From contig JALIZF010001290.1 in assembly GCA_029948255.1 (NCBI GenBank), positions 124,001 through 188,000 on the forward strand: DNA of 64,000 nt. Direction: 5' to 3'. The position numbers and the translations under genes are program-made. Under the pieces are notes generated by a model. It did no database searches. It saw only the letters and a program-made list of their open reading frames with translations, and was not told where the DNA came from. Source of the stretch: Telmatactis stephensoni (taxonomy: Eukaryota; Cnidaria; Anthozoa; Actiniaria; Isophelliidae). Positions 46,863 through 60,100 of the stretch are shown one piece after another; the first letter of the stretch is position 1; each line of letters starts with the position of its first letter.

Positions 46863-47111
46863 ATTGATTGTTTGTTTTTGTGTTTTTTTACAGAAATCCT
46901 TAAACAAACGTGCAATGAATTACCTTTCTGGTTAAAGTTTTGAAGGACAAGTAATAAAAAAAGTGTTTTGCATAAGAAATGTTTTGAATTTATAGGGGAT
47001 AGGAAAACCGCTGCATTTGTTTTGCCCTTCAAATTGAATCAGAAAGGGAATTAGTCTAAATGTGAAATGGAAACTTGGTAAGTTTTTGATGACTTTTTTA
47101 TTTATTTCTAG

Positions 47112-47255
47112 TGCCCTCTGGCAATTTTATTATATGGCGAATTGCTATGGGTTGTACTGGTACAGAAACTTCTATAAGTAACTGCAGTCAGAATGGATGG
47201 GGTATTGTTCGGGGTTGTGACCATTTTTTGGACATTTACGTTAAATGCAAACTGG
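47112..47255 (+). CDS. SRCR domain exon, second half
   Basis: Acceptor TTTCTAG ends at 47111 and donor GTAAGT starts at 47256. The 144-nt exon is phase 1 on both sides. It encodes PSGNFIIWRIAMGCTGTETS, ISNCSQNGWGIVRGCDHF and a closing YVKCKL. Together with 45449-45658 it makes one complete six-cysteine SRCR domain of ~110 residues, lacking the extra C1-C4 pair of group B. The phase-1 donor means further exons must follow; none was recognised before the window ends, and the CACTA insertion at 49816 probably separates them. Confidence 0.93.
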
Positions 47256-49324
47256 GTAAGTTTTGATCATGGTACTGCTTCGTAAACCTGCATAAAGCAA
47301 AGAAAGAGAGAGAGGAAGAAAGAAAGAAAGAAAGACAGACAGACAGACAGACAGAACGAAAGAAAGAAAGAAAGAATCAAGAAGAGGAAAATTTAACATT
47401 TGTATAACAAACAAAAATCCATACAGATATATACTGTTGTACCGGGTAGCAATCTCCTACTCTTTGTCCTACTCTTTTCGAAGAGTACAGCAGCATCTTT
47501 TATGTCCACCTCTCAGGGTTAAAGCAAAAGCCGACAATAAAGGCAGCAATTTTTCCTTCCTCTCCAATATTATTTAAGGTATCAGGGTACCCCAAAGTTT
47601 CTCAAAAGGGTCGACTTTTACTTTTTTACATTTTCTGATAGAATACACAATAAGCTATGACTTAGTGAAAAATTATTTCACTAGCGATTTTTAATAGCGA
47701 GTTATAAGCGAAAAACGTTTTTCCGGTTTAATCCCTGTCAATTATCTGTTGACATCGCTTGTCAACTGATCTGTCATCGAGAGAGCTTGTCGGTGAAGAA
47801 TATATTTGTCTATTAAACTATCGAAACCTTTGTAAAAAGATTATTCAACAAGAGCCAAAGTTCAATGGGATCAAATTGCCTTGACTTCCCGACATTTGTG
47901 TGGGAAACGTAACAAGATTCTGAGTTGCCTTTTACTTCAGCTGTCATCGGGCAAGATTATGAGGTGTTATAATCCACTTGTATCAACGAACCCGCTTCTT
48001 GGCTCCAAAACACATTTTTGCGTTTTTCTCGGAAGTGAATTTACGTTCAATTAGCCGTGTATTTTGAGTTCCCGGTCAAAGGGATTTTAATGGATTCATC
48101 TGAAATTTGGCAGAGGTCGTCTTCGATAGTTGTTCTTTAAAAGCATGTCTCCGATTTTCGAATTTTTGCTCCATTCCAAAGTTATCGTCTGTTTTGTATT
48201 CGGATACAGCTATTTTGGCGGTGTTGTAAGTTTAGGAACGTATAACAGAACAACGGGGCAACTAATCAAAAATCTGATTTGACAAGTGATATCTCATGAT
48301 CTCAGAAAGATAGTAAACATTGTTTTCGGATCAATATTGATTGACCGGGAACTCCGCGAAGACACCTCGGTGAAATTTTGAATTATTCGCTCTAACCTAA
48401 AAGGAAAAAAATATTTTACAATAAAAATAATAGAAATATTTTTTACATTTATTCAGCTTTCTAAAAATGTATACTTTAATGGGGTTTAGACTAAAAGTTT
48501 TGGCGCAATATAGAGTTGAACGCACACTGGTCGCTAGGGATACCCTGATTTTGGAGAATCAAACTCAGACATCCCGCACTGAATACCGACGATACTAGTT
48601 AGAATGGTGACAATAAAAGGACCAGTGCTTAACGCTGAATTGAATTTAACATAAACCGAACTTTAAATTCAGCGAATCAAAAGTAAGCCCTTCTAAGGTA
48701 GCTCGGTCTAGTTTTTTTCACGATCAACTAGCGACGTTTAAACAGCCGTAGCTCCCGCTCCAGTGCGTCTTTTGCCAAGATCTTTTCACACTCGTCTAGA
48801 TATAGAATGAAGTTTTTAAAAAAGTATGTTTTATTGAAATCTGTTTTATTTTAGTGAAGAAATCATTATGTCGTCTTCTTTACTTAAAGCTCATTTTCGA
48901 GAAAAATCGGACTAAACTGTTAGAGCCACATATCCTACGGTAAAGTTGTCAGCTAGGTCTACATTCTGAGGAAGTGTCAAAAAAATCGTACTCATAGTTT
49001 TTGAATAAAAACGGTTTTATTTTTTTTGTATACAAACATTCATATGTTTTGTACTATTTACGATAACAACCCACTCTGACAAGATACAACAAAACCCTTG
49101 CTCCCAGTTATTGCCAAGACTTAGTTCTACACTTTCTGAGATTTTCAATAGATTCGGCCAAGGCAATAATTTTTAAGAGTGGTACGTACAAGTCATGTAA
49201 TATTTTTGTTCATTTTCTCGCAAAACCTGAAATGTTTACTTCTGAACGCGCTAATTAAAAAATCGGCGATGATTTTTTTTTAATTTCCGCTATTAATTAT
49301 TCAGAATATGTCCAATTATGGTTC
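47256..49324. other. intron 4 region; microsatellite and SINE-like remnant
   Basis: A (GAAA)n/(GACA)n run is at 47300-47375. A SINE-like tail (TGTTGTACCGGGTAGCAATC) begins near 47433. ATCAGGGTACCCC near 47582 and its near-complement near 48533 may mark a worn element. No exon recognised. Confidence 0.45.
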
Positions 49325-49815
49325 CAAGTTGGTAAACGAAAGAATACCTCTAAGGTGCTCAAATAAAATTTCAAACTTAGGTATATTTGCATTTGCTTCT
49401 GCCGCGGTTGTTTTGCTAAAGCAGTGTTGATTTCGCCGTGTTTGAGTCACACATATTTGCATGCTTTTTCTGTTGTCACATTACGCACGTGCTGATCGAC
49501 CGTGCGGAAATATTCAATTTGACGACAGGCTCACAATTAAATTACGTTAAAGCAGACTTGATATAGCAAACTCGATCAAATGCACAGAATCACGAAAAAA
49601 AAATGTTTGCTTGGCGTAAAAGTTGCATTCTTTGAATTTGTAGGAGCGTTCGAATTGAATATTTCCGCACGGTCGATCAGCACGTGCGTAATGTGACAAC
49701 AGAAAAATATGTGTGACTCAAACTACACGGCGAACAAACCAACCGCGGCAGAAGCAAATGCAAGTTTGAAATTTTATTTGAGCACCTTAGAGGTATTCTT
49801 TCGTTTACCAACTTG
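49325..49815. repeat. inverted-repeat element whose right arm is cut by the CACTA insertion
   Basis: The left arm (49325-~49520, from CAAGTTGGTAAACGAAAGAA) and right arm (~49660-49815) are complementary with small gaps. They include ACGTGCTGATCGACCGTGCG and its complement. The left arm continues leftward (GGTTCC, 49319-49324), but the right arm stops exactly at 49815, where the next element starts. Confidence 0.85.
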
Positions 49816-50140
49816 CACTGCACGAAAAAACGGATTCACTACTTAGTGAATGTGCAGTGAATCTGGTGTGAATACCAAATTCAATCACATTTGATTACAT
49901 TTGCAGAAATCCAAATATCACTTTCACTATAGATTTGCTATGGTGTTTAAAGGTGGTGTATACCACGTTTTCTTCACATTTTATTAGGAAAGTGAATGTG
50001 TTGCAAATATCAAATTTGAATTACATTTTCAATAGTCTCAAACATATTGCTATTCTTAACTTTGCTACACATTTGCTTCACATTTTAATCAGTCAAATCT
50101 CTGGATATACTCCATTCAGTTTTGGTAGCAAAGGTAAGTG
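49816..50140 (+). repeat. left terminal and subterminal region of the CACTA element
   Basis: After CACTGCACG come repeated short motifs in both orientations: TTCACT/AGTGAA near the tip and TTCACATTTNATTA-like sequences near 49886, 49973 and 50080. Subterminal repeats of this kind bind transposon proteins in plant CACTA elements. Their role here is inferred. Confidence 0.6.
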
Positions 50141-50644
50141 AATATGATTTTTGAGCATAATTTTCAACAAAGTGAATCCATTCATTTCAACTTTTTTTTG
50201 CCCCTTTTGAGTTATTGATCAGTTTTGTTCTTGCAGTTATAGACAATAAAAGAACATAAATATTATAAAAGTATTAAAAACCTTTATTAATTAAAAATCC
50301 ACTTAGCCAAATGGCCTCAATAAATTGATAATGAACCATAACAATATATAAATAGATAGATCTATATTCAATAATATTTGAAGTTTACAGAATTTAAATA
50401 TAAATAAAGAATTTGATAAATAAGACTAAATAAAACTATTTTTATGAATACTAAAATATGGATAAATTAAAGAGTCACTCCTAATATAAGAGTAATATAT
50501 AATCTTATTCTATAAATAAGATGCTTGTCATAATTACTGGAAATACTATCAAAATCTATAAATAAATTAAGTTGATTATCATTAATTAAGAATACTTTCA
50601 AAATTAAAATTACTTTTAAAAGTTTCATTCATCTGATTAAATGT

Positions 50645-51967
50645 CAGAGTGATGGCACAGCCCATGAAACAAAACCTAATAATCAATGACTAATAGCCTA
50701 TTCAAAACAAAACAAAACACTAGAAATAGTGCCTACATTAATGCCTAAAAAATAATATCTCTTTCACAGGTTAAGTGCCATCACTCTTTTTGATCCACTT
50801 TTTTGATCCAGAACACTGAAGGAAGCACCAAAGTGTTAGCAATAAACATGAACAATCATAAAAAAGTGATAAAAAGTTTTAGTATGAATTAAATAAAATC
50901 TTAGAATGCTTTTCATAAACCCATGAAATAAAGTGTAATAACTAAAGAGCAATAAAGTGAAATACGCTAAAGTGTATTTCACGAGTTTATAAAAACCACT
51001 CTATCAATATGAAGAAAAATAATATAAAAATAATATTAGGCTAAGGCCCAAGCAGGTGCATCATCTGGTGCCAGCCGTGATGATGCTGGCCCTTCTATCC
51101 TCCTTAAAACCATAGATTGGCTCTTAGAGCTTCTCTTCCTCTTAACTCGCTTGTCTAGTTTACTGAAAATGTTATTCAATTCTAAACTTCGCCAGGTCAA
51201 TTTTTTTACTCGCAATACTTTCACTTGTGAGTGATGTTGTTCATCCTCACTGTCATCGTTGGCACTATCTGACTCTCTATCAGATACGTCAGATGCTGAT
51301 TCGTCCGATGAAACATATGCATTTTGAATCACGTCTTGGACTTTTTCTTTCATCTCGTCTGTCAGAGAAGTCGAGTCCTTCAGAGCTCTCTGTCTTTGCA
51401 AGCGTTTCTATAAAATGCCAGAAAAAATCCATTTATTATTTAATCATATAAAATAAATTACTTTGACTGCAATATATATTTGGACTATACAATAACTGGA
51501 GTGGTTTTCATTAATCCATGAAACAAAGTGCTCTAGTTAAAATGTGACAGTCAAACAACAACAGAAGATCATAATGGAATTAGGGTAATAATTAAAAACT
51601 GATACACTAAAGTGTGTTTTCATGGTTCGGTGAAAACAACTCTATCCTGATGTTTTATTAAATATTCATCATTATGGAGTGGTATTCATAAACCTGTGAA
51701 CTACACTTAACCAAATTGAACACTACTTCATCCAATCCTCTTGCTTTCTATTGTATTTATCCAACTGTTCTGCTCTAGCTAGTACTTTTTGTTTCGCTGG
51801 CTAATGAAAATGGCCTTAATCCCTAAAGTTAGATAGTGATAGTCAGAGCTATGATTTTTCTCTTGTGAAAGAAAAATGACATTGAGTTTCACCAGTTGAC
51901 ATAGCTCAAATGAAAACCAATTTTTGGTCTGATTGTTTCATGGGCAAAGGAAATTAATCACTCTATC
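50645..51967. mobile_element. cluster of four related small MITEs
   Basis: Hairpins at about 50645-50791, 50902-50995, 51496-51652 and 51675-51967 share an AGAGTG-type end and an ATGAAA/TTTCAT inner motif, such as GGAGTGGTTTTCATTAATCC with ...ACTCTATC at the other end. They lie in and beside the accessory gene; the second is in its 3' flank and the last two are in an intron. Confidence 0.65.
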
Positions 51968-53893
51968 AAGTACAAATTATAATTTATACAAAACAAATCG
52001 AAGGAGACATGATTTGTAGCATAGCTATATCTTTTGCAACTTAATATATATATCATTGTAGAAAAATGCACTTACAGTGTTCAAGCGTGTGCGTGCTCTC
52101 TGTGATTTTAAATAGGCTCTGTTTTTCTTTTGCTGCACCATGGTCCACCATCTCTTTTTGGTCTTAAAGTGTGTCTTAATGGCAGCTGTAGGTATTGAAC
52201 AGAAAAAATATATATATATATATATTAAGTGAGTATTCTAAATAAATATCTTTCCGGCAAAGCTAGTAAAATGTCCTAGGGTTCCAGTTAGACTGGGTAG
52301 AATTGTACCAAAGCACGCCTAAAGCCATCCTACCCATCTACATTGACTTTGCGAGAGGATTGACCGGATTCACTGGAATTAATGGGATGACCTTATGGGT
52401 ACAATTGGTCCAAACCATCTCTAAAGTCTTACTACTAATATCCACTGAGCTGCTAGGAGATTTTCCTGGGGTGCCCCCTTAAAATGAACATTTGTTTGCA
52501 GATCATCTCTAATAGTTTAAAAATATTTCTCAATATGCCCGTAGGTCAGATGGACCTCAATTTTTATGGCGCTATTTATTTCTTCTTTCCCTTGGGTTTG
52601 TGTTTCTTAAAACATGGAAAATGGAACTCCCAAATAGTTTAACTAATCCTGTCGTATTTCATACCACTTCAAAAATTTATTGTCAAATGTTGTCTGATTC
52701 TCATTCAACTGGAGTTATAATTAAGCCATGTCATGGTATACATGGAAATATTTTTTTTATTTGATTGTTTAACTCTAGCATACCTCTAAGTTGAGCAGCA
52801 GAATATTGCTTTTCTGTACTTCTCACACCCTTTGTTATTGCTTCATTCGCTGCTGCATTTTCTGGTGAAATAAAACTGTAAAAAAAAAAAAAAGAATCGG
52901 TCAGTTATTTAAGACTTAAGTTATTTTGGAAAATTTAAATTGTCCTGAAAATTCAAATTGCATGTTAAATATACTTCAAGTGCTTGCACAATTCTACGCG
53001 TAGCTAATATATTATACTAAAAGCCTTTAAAAGTACTTCATGTAGATAAATTCAAGTTTACCTTTTCTCGAAATTCCAGAGCTTCACCACACTGGTATCA
53101 TCATCTGCAGACGCCTCCTCCATTTCTTTGTACACAGCTCTTACAGATTCCTGTTATAAAATACCATACGTTGAAAAATGTCTTGTAATATATACTGAAT
53201 TTGGTCTACCCTGGGTTCCAGGGGTTTATCGCCTACAAGAGAAAAACTCTCTAAAGAATAATTAATAAACCCCTGGAGCCCAGGGTAAATTCGGTCAAGT
53301 AGCGCAGCACGTACGATTTTGGCGCCAAAATCGTCATGTGACTCGGCTCGCTTTGAAATACTCAACTTGAATTCTCAAGCCTAATTTATACTTCTTACCG
53401 TTAGTTTAAGCGGTAGGCGTTCTTTTACATAATTTCTCCTTGGCTGATCCTTTGATAGCAGGGTTAATACTTTTTCATTAAACGCTTTTTGTTCTGCGAC
53501 GAACTCTTCAAAGGTGTTCACGCGTGGTACGTCTTCGGTCTCTTGGCGATCAGCCGCCATGTTTGGGTTCCTTCGAGGCAAAGGCGGTGCAGGATTCGTT
53601 ATAGGCGTAATCGGCACTGGAATTCTATTCCTTGATTGACTTGGTGCTCGTGGGGTTGACGAATTGGAACTTGGGGAACTTGAGTTTGATGTCGACTGTT
53701 GCGAAGGTGTCGAATTATTCGAACATGAACTTGTGGTACTCGGGGAATTATTCGAACATGAACTCGGGGAACTGCCCAAACTGGCTGATCGTGGAGTTTG
53801 TGTTGGCGTTACACACAATGGATTTGTCGAGGTTGAACTCACTGGTGTTGTATTTGTCTTTCTCTTTTTGTTTCTTTGATTTCCACGCGCCAT
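51036..53893 (-). CDS. CACTA accessory protein, five exons
   Basis: Minus-strand exons 53893-53399, 53150-53062, 52875-52784, 52185-52076 and 51407-51036 join in frame with canonical splice sites (phases 0, 2, 1, 0), giving ~385 residues with TAA at 51036-51038. The N-terminal ~130 residues are basic then Ser/Thr/Asn/Pro-rich and probably disordered. The middle is helical (FEEFVAEQKAFNEKVLTLLS). Exon 4 is strongly basic (TKKRWWTMVQQKKNRAYLKS). The C-terminal part has an acidic Ser/Asp run (SDRESDSANDDSEDEQ) followed by basic residues. No catalytic domain is seen. By position it may be the second, DNA-binding protein of the element, comparable in role to TNPA of plant CACTA elements; this is an inference. 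Its first intron carries an 81-bp MITE. Confidence 0.8.
53207..53287. mobile_element. 81-bp MITE with 9-bp target duplication
   Basis: Ends TACCCTGGGTTCCAGGGGTT and CTGGAGCCCAGGGTA match the 593-bp element at 23018-23610. The flanks are AATTTGGTC (53198-53206) and AATTCGGTC (53288-53296), a 9-bp duplication with one change. It lies in intron 1 of the accessory gene. Confidence 0.85.
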
Positions 53894-54181
53894 TTCTACG
53901 AGAGAGAATGATATAACTTCTGTACTGCAACGGATTTCGAAGAGAAGAGGGCACGTGAAACAGAAGCCAGTCTTTTGAAATTCAAATTCGGCTCTGTTTA
54001 CATTTCTTGACGTGCTGTCAAATTTAAACTACTGTCATTGGTCAAGTACTATTAGGAGTCTGGAACGAGTCTACCCAGTCTACCTCTTTGCCGCTGAGCG
54101 GAGTTCGGCAGGCTCAGAATAAGTCTTGAGCTGTTGTTAGGAAGTCAGAGTTGTTTGTGAAAAGCAAAATTTTTAACGATT
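53894..54181. promoter_or_regulatory. shared divergent promoter region of the CACTA genes
   Basis: The two start codons (53893 on minus, 54182 on plus) are 288 bp apart head to head. The interval is GC-richer than the rest of the element and has a CCAAT-type ATTGG near 54037. No TATA box stands out in either direction. Function as a bidirectional promoter is inferred from layout. Confidence 0.5.
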
Positions 54182-57100
54182 ATGGATGGAAAGCGACGAC
54201 TTTGTGGGCACTGTAACGACTACGTAAATCCGAGAACATACAGACTGCATCTATCATTGTATTACGACAGAAATACGGGAATATGGCAGCAATTAAAAGG
54301 TAGTAATCACTCTTCAGATGAAGATGACGATGTGTCAACGGATCACACGATTGATGTTGCAACCAATGAACAACCTAGTCCTATAAACCTTTCATCTCAA
54401 GAAGAAGAAGAAGAAGAAGATCAAGAAATAAACGAAGGTAAGCTTTATATAAATCCAGGGAACAATTTAAGGCCTGTGAAATCATTGTGAGATTGTAAAT
54501 GAGTAGCTATTAAGCTTAATTAGCACGTGGTTTTTTATCAAACTGAATAATATAAAATTGAAAGCAAAAGCATCATAGTGAAGAATTTAGTTAGAGATTC
54601 ATCTAATTAAATGCTATTCTAGAGCTTCTAGTTCTCGGTACTTGCACCAAAAAGGGTATCCAAAGACCTAGCTGTATTGTTGCAAACTTTCAAATAAAGC
54701 TATGAGTTTTGCTTTCAAAGATATGATTATGACGGAGCATGTCAACATTTTAGTCAAGAAATGTGTTGGTCATGGTGTTGGTGTACCACTGCTCAGTGCT
54801 GTATACCAACATGGCTGCTTAAATAACAAGAGTCAAAATCATACCATAACAGCTTATTACAACCAATTCGTTATTCTGATAAAAAATGTTTACAGTCTCT
54901 GCCTCTTAGAAGTGCTTTGACAGCATTGAATGACAGAAGTTTCAGTCACCAAATATCAAAAACTAAACAACAGGGAAAACAATCCAGGAGCGACATTTTT
55001 CTGTGATGTAAACAAAATACTAGGGAGCCACATTTTCAAAATTTCAAGTTTGCATTCTGACCTTTTGATAAGGTCATGTGAAGCAAAGAATACATCAGTA
55101 TTTGTGGCTAGTTAGTTGGCCTCAGATTCAGGTGTCAGATTGTCAACCTTTTTGAAACAGGTATATAGTCAATTGAAGAAACCTCAGGTCTAAAAGACAT
55201 AGAACATAGAAGCTCAGAGACCAAAATGGTGCTTGGGATGTCAATAATAATATTTGGATTTATTAATTTAGGCTTCATTTAGGCTTTGGCTTCAATGCAA
55301 AATGCCAAAAACATATTCAGAACCTGCATTGATGGGCTGTTTGGCTTTGATTTTTTATCGGTTGCAGCTTTAATGAATAAATCAGAATACAAGTATTGAG
55401 ATCCCATGCACAATTTCAGTCTGAACCTACTGGTGGAACTTTCAGATCTAGAGTAACAATAGGTTAACACCTCACACATGATAGTACAAGGTGAAATTTA
55501 ACAAATTTTTGTTTAAAACAAACCCTGATCAAAAATATTTTAATACTGTGGAATAACTAGGATAACAACTCACTACCTACTCAAATCAGTTAGTGGAGCA
55601 ATTTTGGTAATTCTCTTTATCTGTCAATCAAACACAATGGTTGAAACTCCTTATAGTCTTAGATTCCTACCATAAGGGACTGTACGTTTTTAATGAGGGG
55701 GGGTGGGCTGGAGTTTTTCATCTCCATCAAAACAAAATTGTGATGACCCCCCTCCATATTTTTCTAAAAATACCATGGCCCTTCATTGATTAGCAGAAAA
55801 AAATTGATGACCCTCCCCCACGGGTAACTCAAAACAACTAAACGACACACCAAATGAAGAACGACAGCCTGATGACTTTCAACCACGTGCCCAACTTCGA
55901 AAGCTTTTCGAGGAAGGCTCTATAACAGAGGACAGAGAGAAAATTTCGGAGTTTTCTAGAACATATATTGTTCCAGAAAGCTTAGTGAGTGACTACATTC
56001 AACATCTCACAGAAATTGACATTCGCAAGAAAAAGCGAAAGGAAGAAAATCAAATCGAAAAGAAAGAGCGCTTACAAAGAAAATACAATGACATTGACTG
56101 GCAGGCTCTGTACAATGCCAACCAGCTATCAACCTTAAAAGTAAATGAACTAAATCTTTATCTTAGTGGAACATAAGATTTCGTTCAATGGAAAAAAGGC
56201 TGCGAAAGCTAACGTCATCAAGGCGGCACACATTGGCAGCCGTCAATATAAAGAAATGGAAATGAAAGAGAATGAAGAGACAGACGTACTAGAATATACT
56301 GATGGCTATTCCTCTGGTGACGAATCTGAGGAAGATTTTGTGAACAGAGTGGTTGGTTCAAGTTCTTCGGAGTCATCAAAAGAACTAGCATCTAGTGATG
56401 AAGAGAGTGGTCCAGAGGTTAGCGGAATTGAAGTATCACGGTGCGGCAGAAAACGAACCAAAGTTTCCAATGACAATTCTATTTCTTGGCAGAACATTGA
56501 CTTTTAAGATGGCACTAGTTTATTTTATTGTTTAACAGTTGCATGTGCCTGCCATCAGTGATGGTTCCTCGCATAACAAAAGGCACTTTCGTAAAAACCA
56601 AGCAAAATGGTGGCAGTACGTGACTCACATACAGTCCAAAAATGTATACAAAAATGTATACAAAAATGTGATGTACAAATATACAATAAAACAGTAAGTA
56701 GTGATAGTTGTCAAAACAAGTCATATTTATATGTACAAATTAAAGAGAAAAGCCTGCGACTTCTATAGTTTCTAAAATGATCAGATAAAAGAGGTGACCC
56801 TCCCCCTCACAAGGAAAAAGAAAAGCTTGACCCTTCACAAACGTTGATTTTTTTTTCGATGACCCTCCCCCGAAATACTCCAGCCCACCCCCCCTCATTA
56901 AAAACGTACAGTCCCTAAAGAGAATTAATTTTTGAACATGCCAAATTCAAAATTGGAAAAGAAATAACTTTTACAAGTGGACATTTTTTCCTGAAATTTA
57001 GTCCGCAGCATACAATAAGCCATAAGCTAGTTGGTGTTTGGGGCTCGATTTTCTGTTCAAAAGAATATTCTACCTGTTTTGTGCTCCAATATTGTCTGTT

Positions 57101-60100
57101 TGAGACTGTGTTTGGTTGATGGAAGAACTTGCTGCACAGACTTTTATCTTTTATCAAATACAACTGAAATGTTTCACTTCTTAGATAGCACAGTTGTATA
57201 ATGATCATTTCTTTACTCATTACCAAATCGGAGATATAATTTATATAAGTAGCAGATGAGATGTACTTTTTATTACAAAAAGTAATGTTAGAAATGTAGA
57301 ACTATGTTTCTGTGTTACTAACATGAAGACCATGGCATCAATTTTGAAAAGCTATTTATACCATCATCCAGAACTGAATGTCCAGAGTGACTCAATAAGA
57401 GCGAAGCTTTTTGTTGGAATTGTTCTATTGTTCCTATTGTTATGTTGACCATGCACATATTTGATTAATTTGAATTAGACATTGGTATTAGTAACACCAA
57501 AACATAGTCCTACATGTACATTTCTAATATTACTTTTCCTTCTAATAGAATAATTTATACATCTTTTTTACTATTTTAAATCTTAGGAGCAGCTATTAAT
57601 GAACTTGAAGATGAAGACTTGGAGCTTACTGGAAATGTTAGAAATGAAGATCCAGATGAAGACTGGATGTACATGGAAAGGCACCATAACTATGAAATCA
57701 ACTCTGAGATGTGGAATTTAAATGAGGAAGATTTGAATCTTGATTTCAATGAGGTGCAAGAATCAAGACTTACAACTCCTTATCATGATGTAAGAGATGG
57801 AAATCCACTTTTGCATATCATCAAGTGGGTAATGATTTTCCTGTGCATTTGGTCCTCATTCTGCTGTATTTCAGATAATGCAATGGACATTCTTGTGAGC
57901 TTCATAAGTGCTGTTTTCAAATGTCTTGGCTCAGTATTCCCTGCAATGGCTGGTTTGGCTTGTGCCTTTCCAAAATCACTGAATCTTCTGAAAAAGAAGC
58001 TTGGATTAAACAAAGACCAATTTAAAAAGTATGTTGTGTGCCCTAAATGTGGTTCCCTTTATGATTTTGATGACTGTTATATGGAGAGACTTGGGAGAAC
58101 AGTAGTTAAAGCTTGCTCATTTGTAAGCCAGGAGAATCATCGTCAGTTGTTCAGGAGAACTCCTTGTGGTGAACCGCTTCTAAAAGAAGTTGTCCTAAAG
58201 AATGGCAAAAAAAGACTATACCCTTTCAAAGTGTACTGCTATAATAGTGTGATAGAAAATCTGAAAAGATTAATTAGCAGCCCTAACTTTGTCTTTAATT
58301 GTGAATTATGGAGGAACAGAAATCTACCACAAGGGTATTTGGCAGACATTTTTGATGGTCAAGTTTGGAAGGACTTTATGTTCATTGGTGGACAGCCATT
58401 TTTAGCAGAACCACATAACTATGCCCTAATGTTGAATGTTGATTGGTTTCAACCATTCAAGCATTCACTGTATAGTGTTGGGGCTCTTTACATGGTATTT
58501 ATGAATTTACCTAGAGAACTGAGGTTTAAGCCTGAAAATTTAGTACTGGTTGGGATAATACCTGGTCCCCATGAACCAAAATTGGTCATTAACAGCTACC
58601 TCAAACCTCTTGTAGCAGAACTCAATACTTTGTGGCAAGGAGTTCAGATTAAAGTTGGTAATAGTGACAGTTTGAAAACATTTCGTGCAGCCCTGTTGTG
58701 TGTTGGCTGTGATGTCCCTGCTGCAAGGAAAGTCTGTGGCTTCACTGGTCATGGCTCTGCACATGGGTGCTCTAAATGCACCAAAGTTTTCCCTGGCAAT
58801 GTGTCTGATAGAATGGACTTTTCTGGTTTCGAGCCTTGGCCTTTAAGAACAAATGTGGACCATCGCAAACAAGCTGAAGAGATTTTAAATCAAACATCTC
58901 AAACTGACAAAGCTTTGAAGGAACAGGAGTATGGCACACGTTTTTCAGAATTAATGATGTTGCCATACTTTGACTGTGTTCGTTTCCACATTATAGATCC
59001 AATGCACAATCTATTTACAGGTACAGCCAAGCACATAATGAGAAATATTTGGTTGGAAAGCTCCTCCCCAGTCATTGATAAGAAATTGCTAGAACAAATA
59101 CAAAAGAAAATTGATGGAGTGACAGTTCCATCAACAGTGGGACGTTTACCCAAGAAGATTCTCAATTCCTATGGAGGATTTACTGCAGATCAGTGGAAGG
59201 CATGGACCATCATCTACTCAATTTTTGCACTGTGGGATATATTGCCAGCAAAAGACTTAGAAGTATGGCGCAATTTTGTTCTGGCTTGCAACATCATCTG
59301 CACTCCAATAATATCTGAAACAAAAGCCAGAATTGGCCATTTACATCTGTTAAATTTTTGCAAAGGATTTGAGGAACTGTATGGGAATAACAAGGTTACA
59401 CCCAATATGCACTTGCATACACATATCCTCAATTGTATACTTGACTACGGGCCAGTATACTCATTCTGGCTATTTAGTTTTGAACGGTATAATGGCATGC
59501 TGGGTGAGTATTCCACAAACCAGAGATCTGTTGAGATCCAAATCATGAGAAAATTCATGTCAGAGCAGTATATAAAAGCCATTCCTTTACCATCTGCATT
59601 TGGGGAGTTCTTTGGAGACATTATGAAAAAAATCACATCGAAAAATGTAGCTGGAACCCTCCAAACAACTTCCTATAATTCATCCAGTGATGTTATAGCA
59701 CAAAGTCTGCTCTCAGTTGGTCCAGTTAGAAAGGGACTATTCTGGGCACTGACTACACAAATGGAGTTCATTAATTTCCTGCCACCATTTAGAAAGCACA
59801 GCATTGAAGTGGATTCCCTTCCTGATCTCAAGAAATGTTATCAAACATTTTTAGACAATTTGAATGAATCATCTGTTACAATACATTGTGAGATAATATC
59901 AGCCTTAAATATTGCTGGTGAGTTGTTTGGCTCCCATGGCACTAGAAGTGACAGGTCAAGATTTATTTTGGCAGCATGGTGTGGAAGAAATGGTCAAATA
60001 GATACGTCAGGTACAAATATCAGGCCTGGTGTTGTGCAACACTTTTTACGACAGAATGTGGAAGTTGATGGCAATTTGGAGACCTTTGTTTTGGCACAGG

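Noticed and set aside
46453..47032. Cys- or Thr/Asn-rich frames of 67-136 codons
   Set aside because: They cross the compound GTAT/TTG/TTTG microsatellite and are artefacts.
47582..48545. Element with ATCAGGGTACCCC ends
   Set aside because: Only ~13 bases match in inverted orientation, and no target duplication could be found on both sides.
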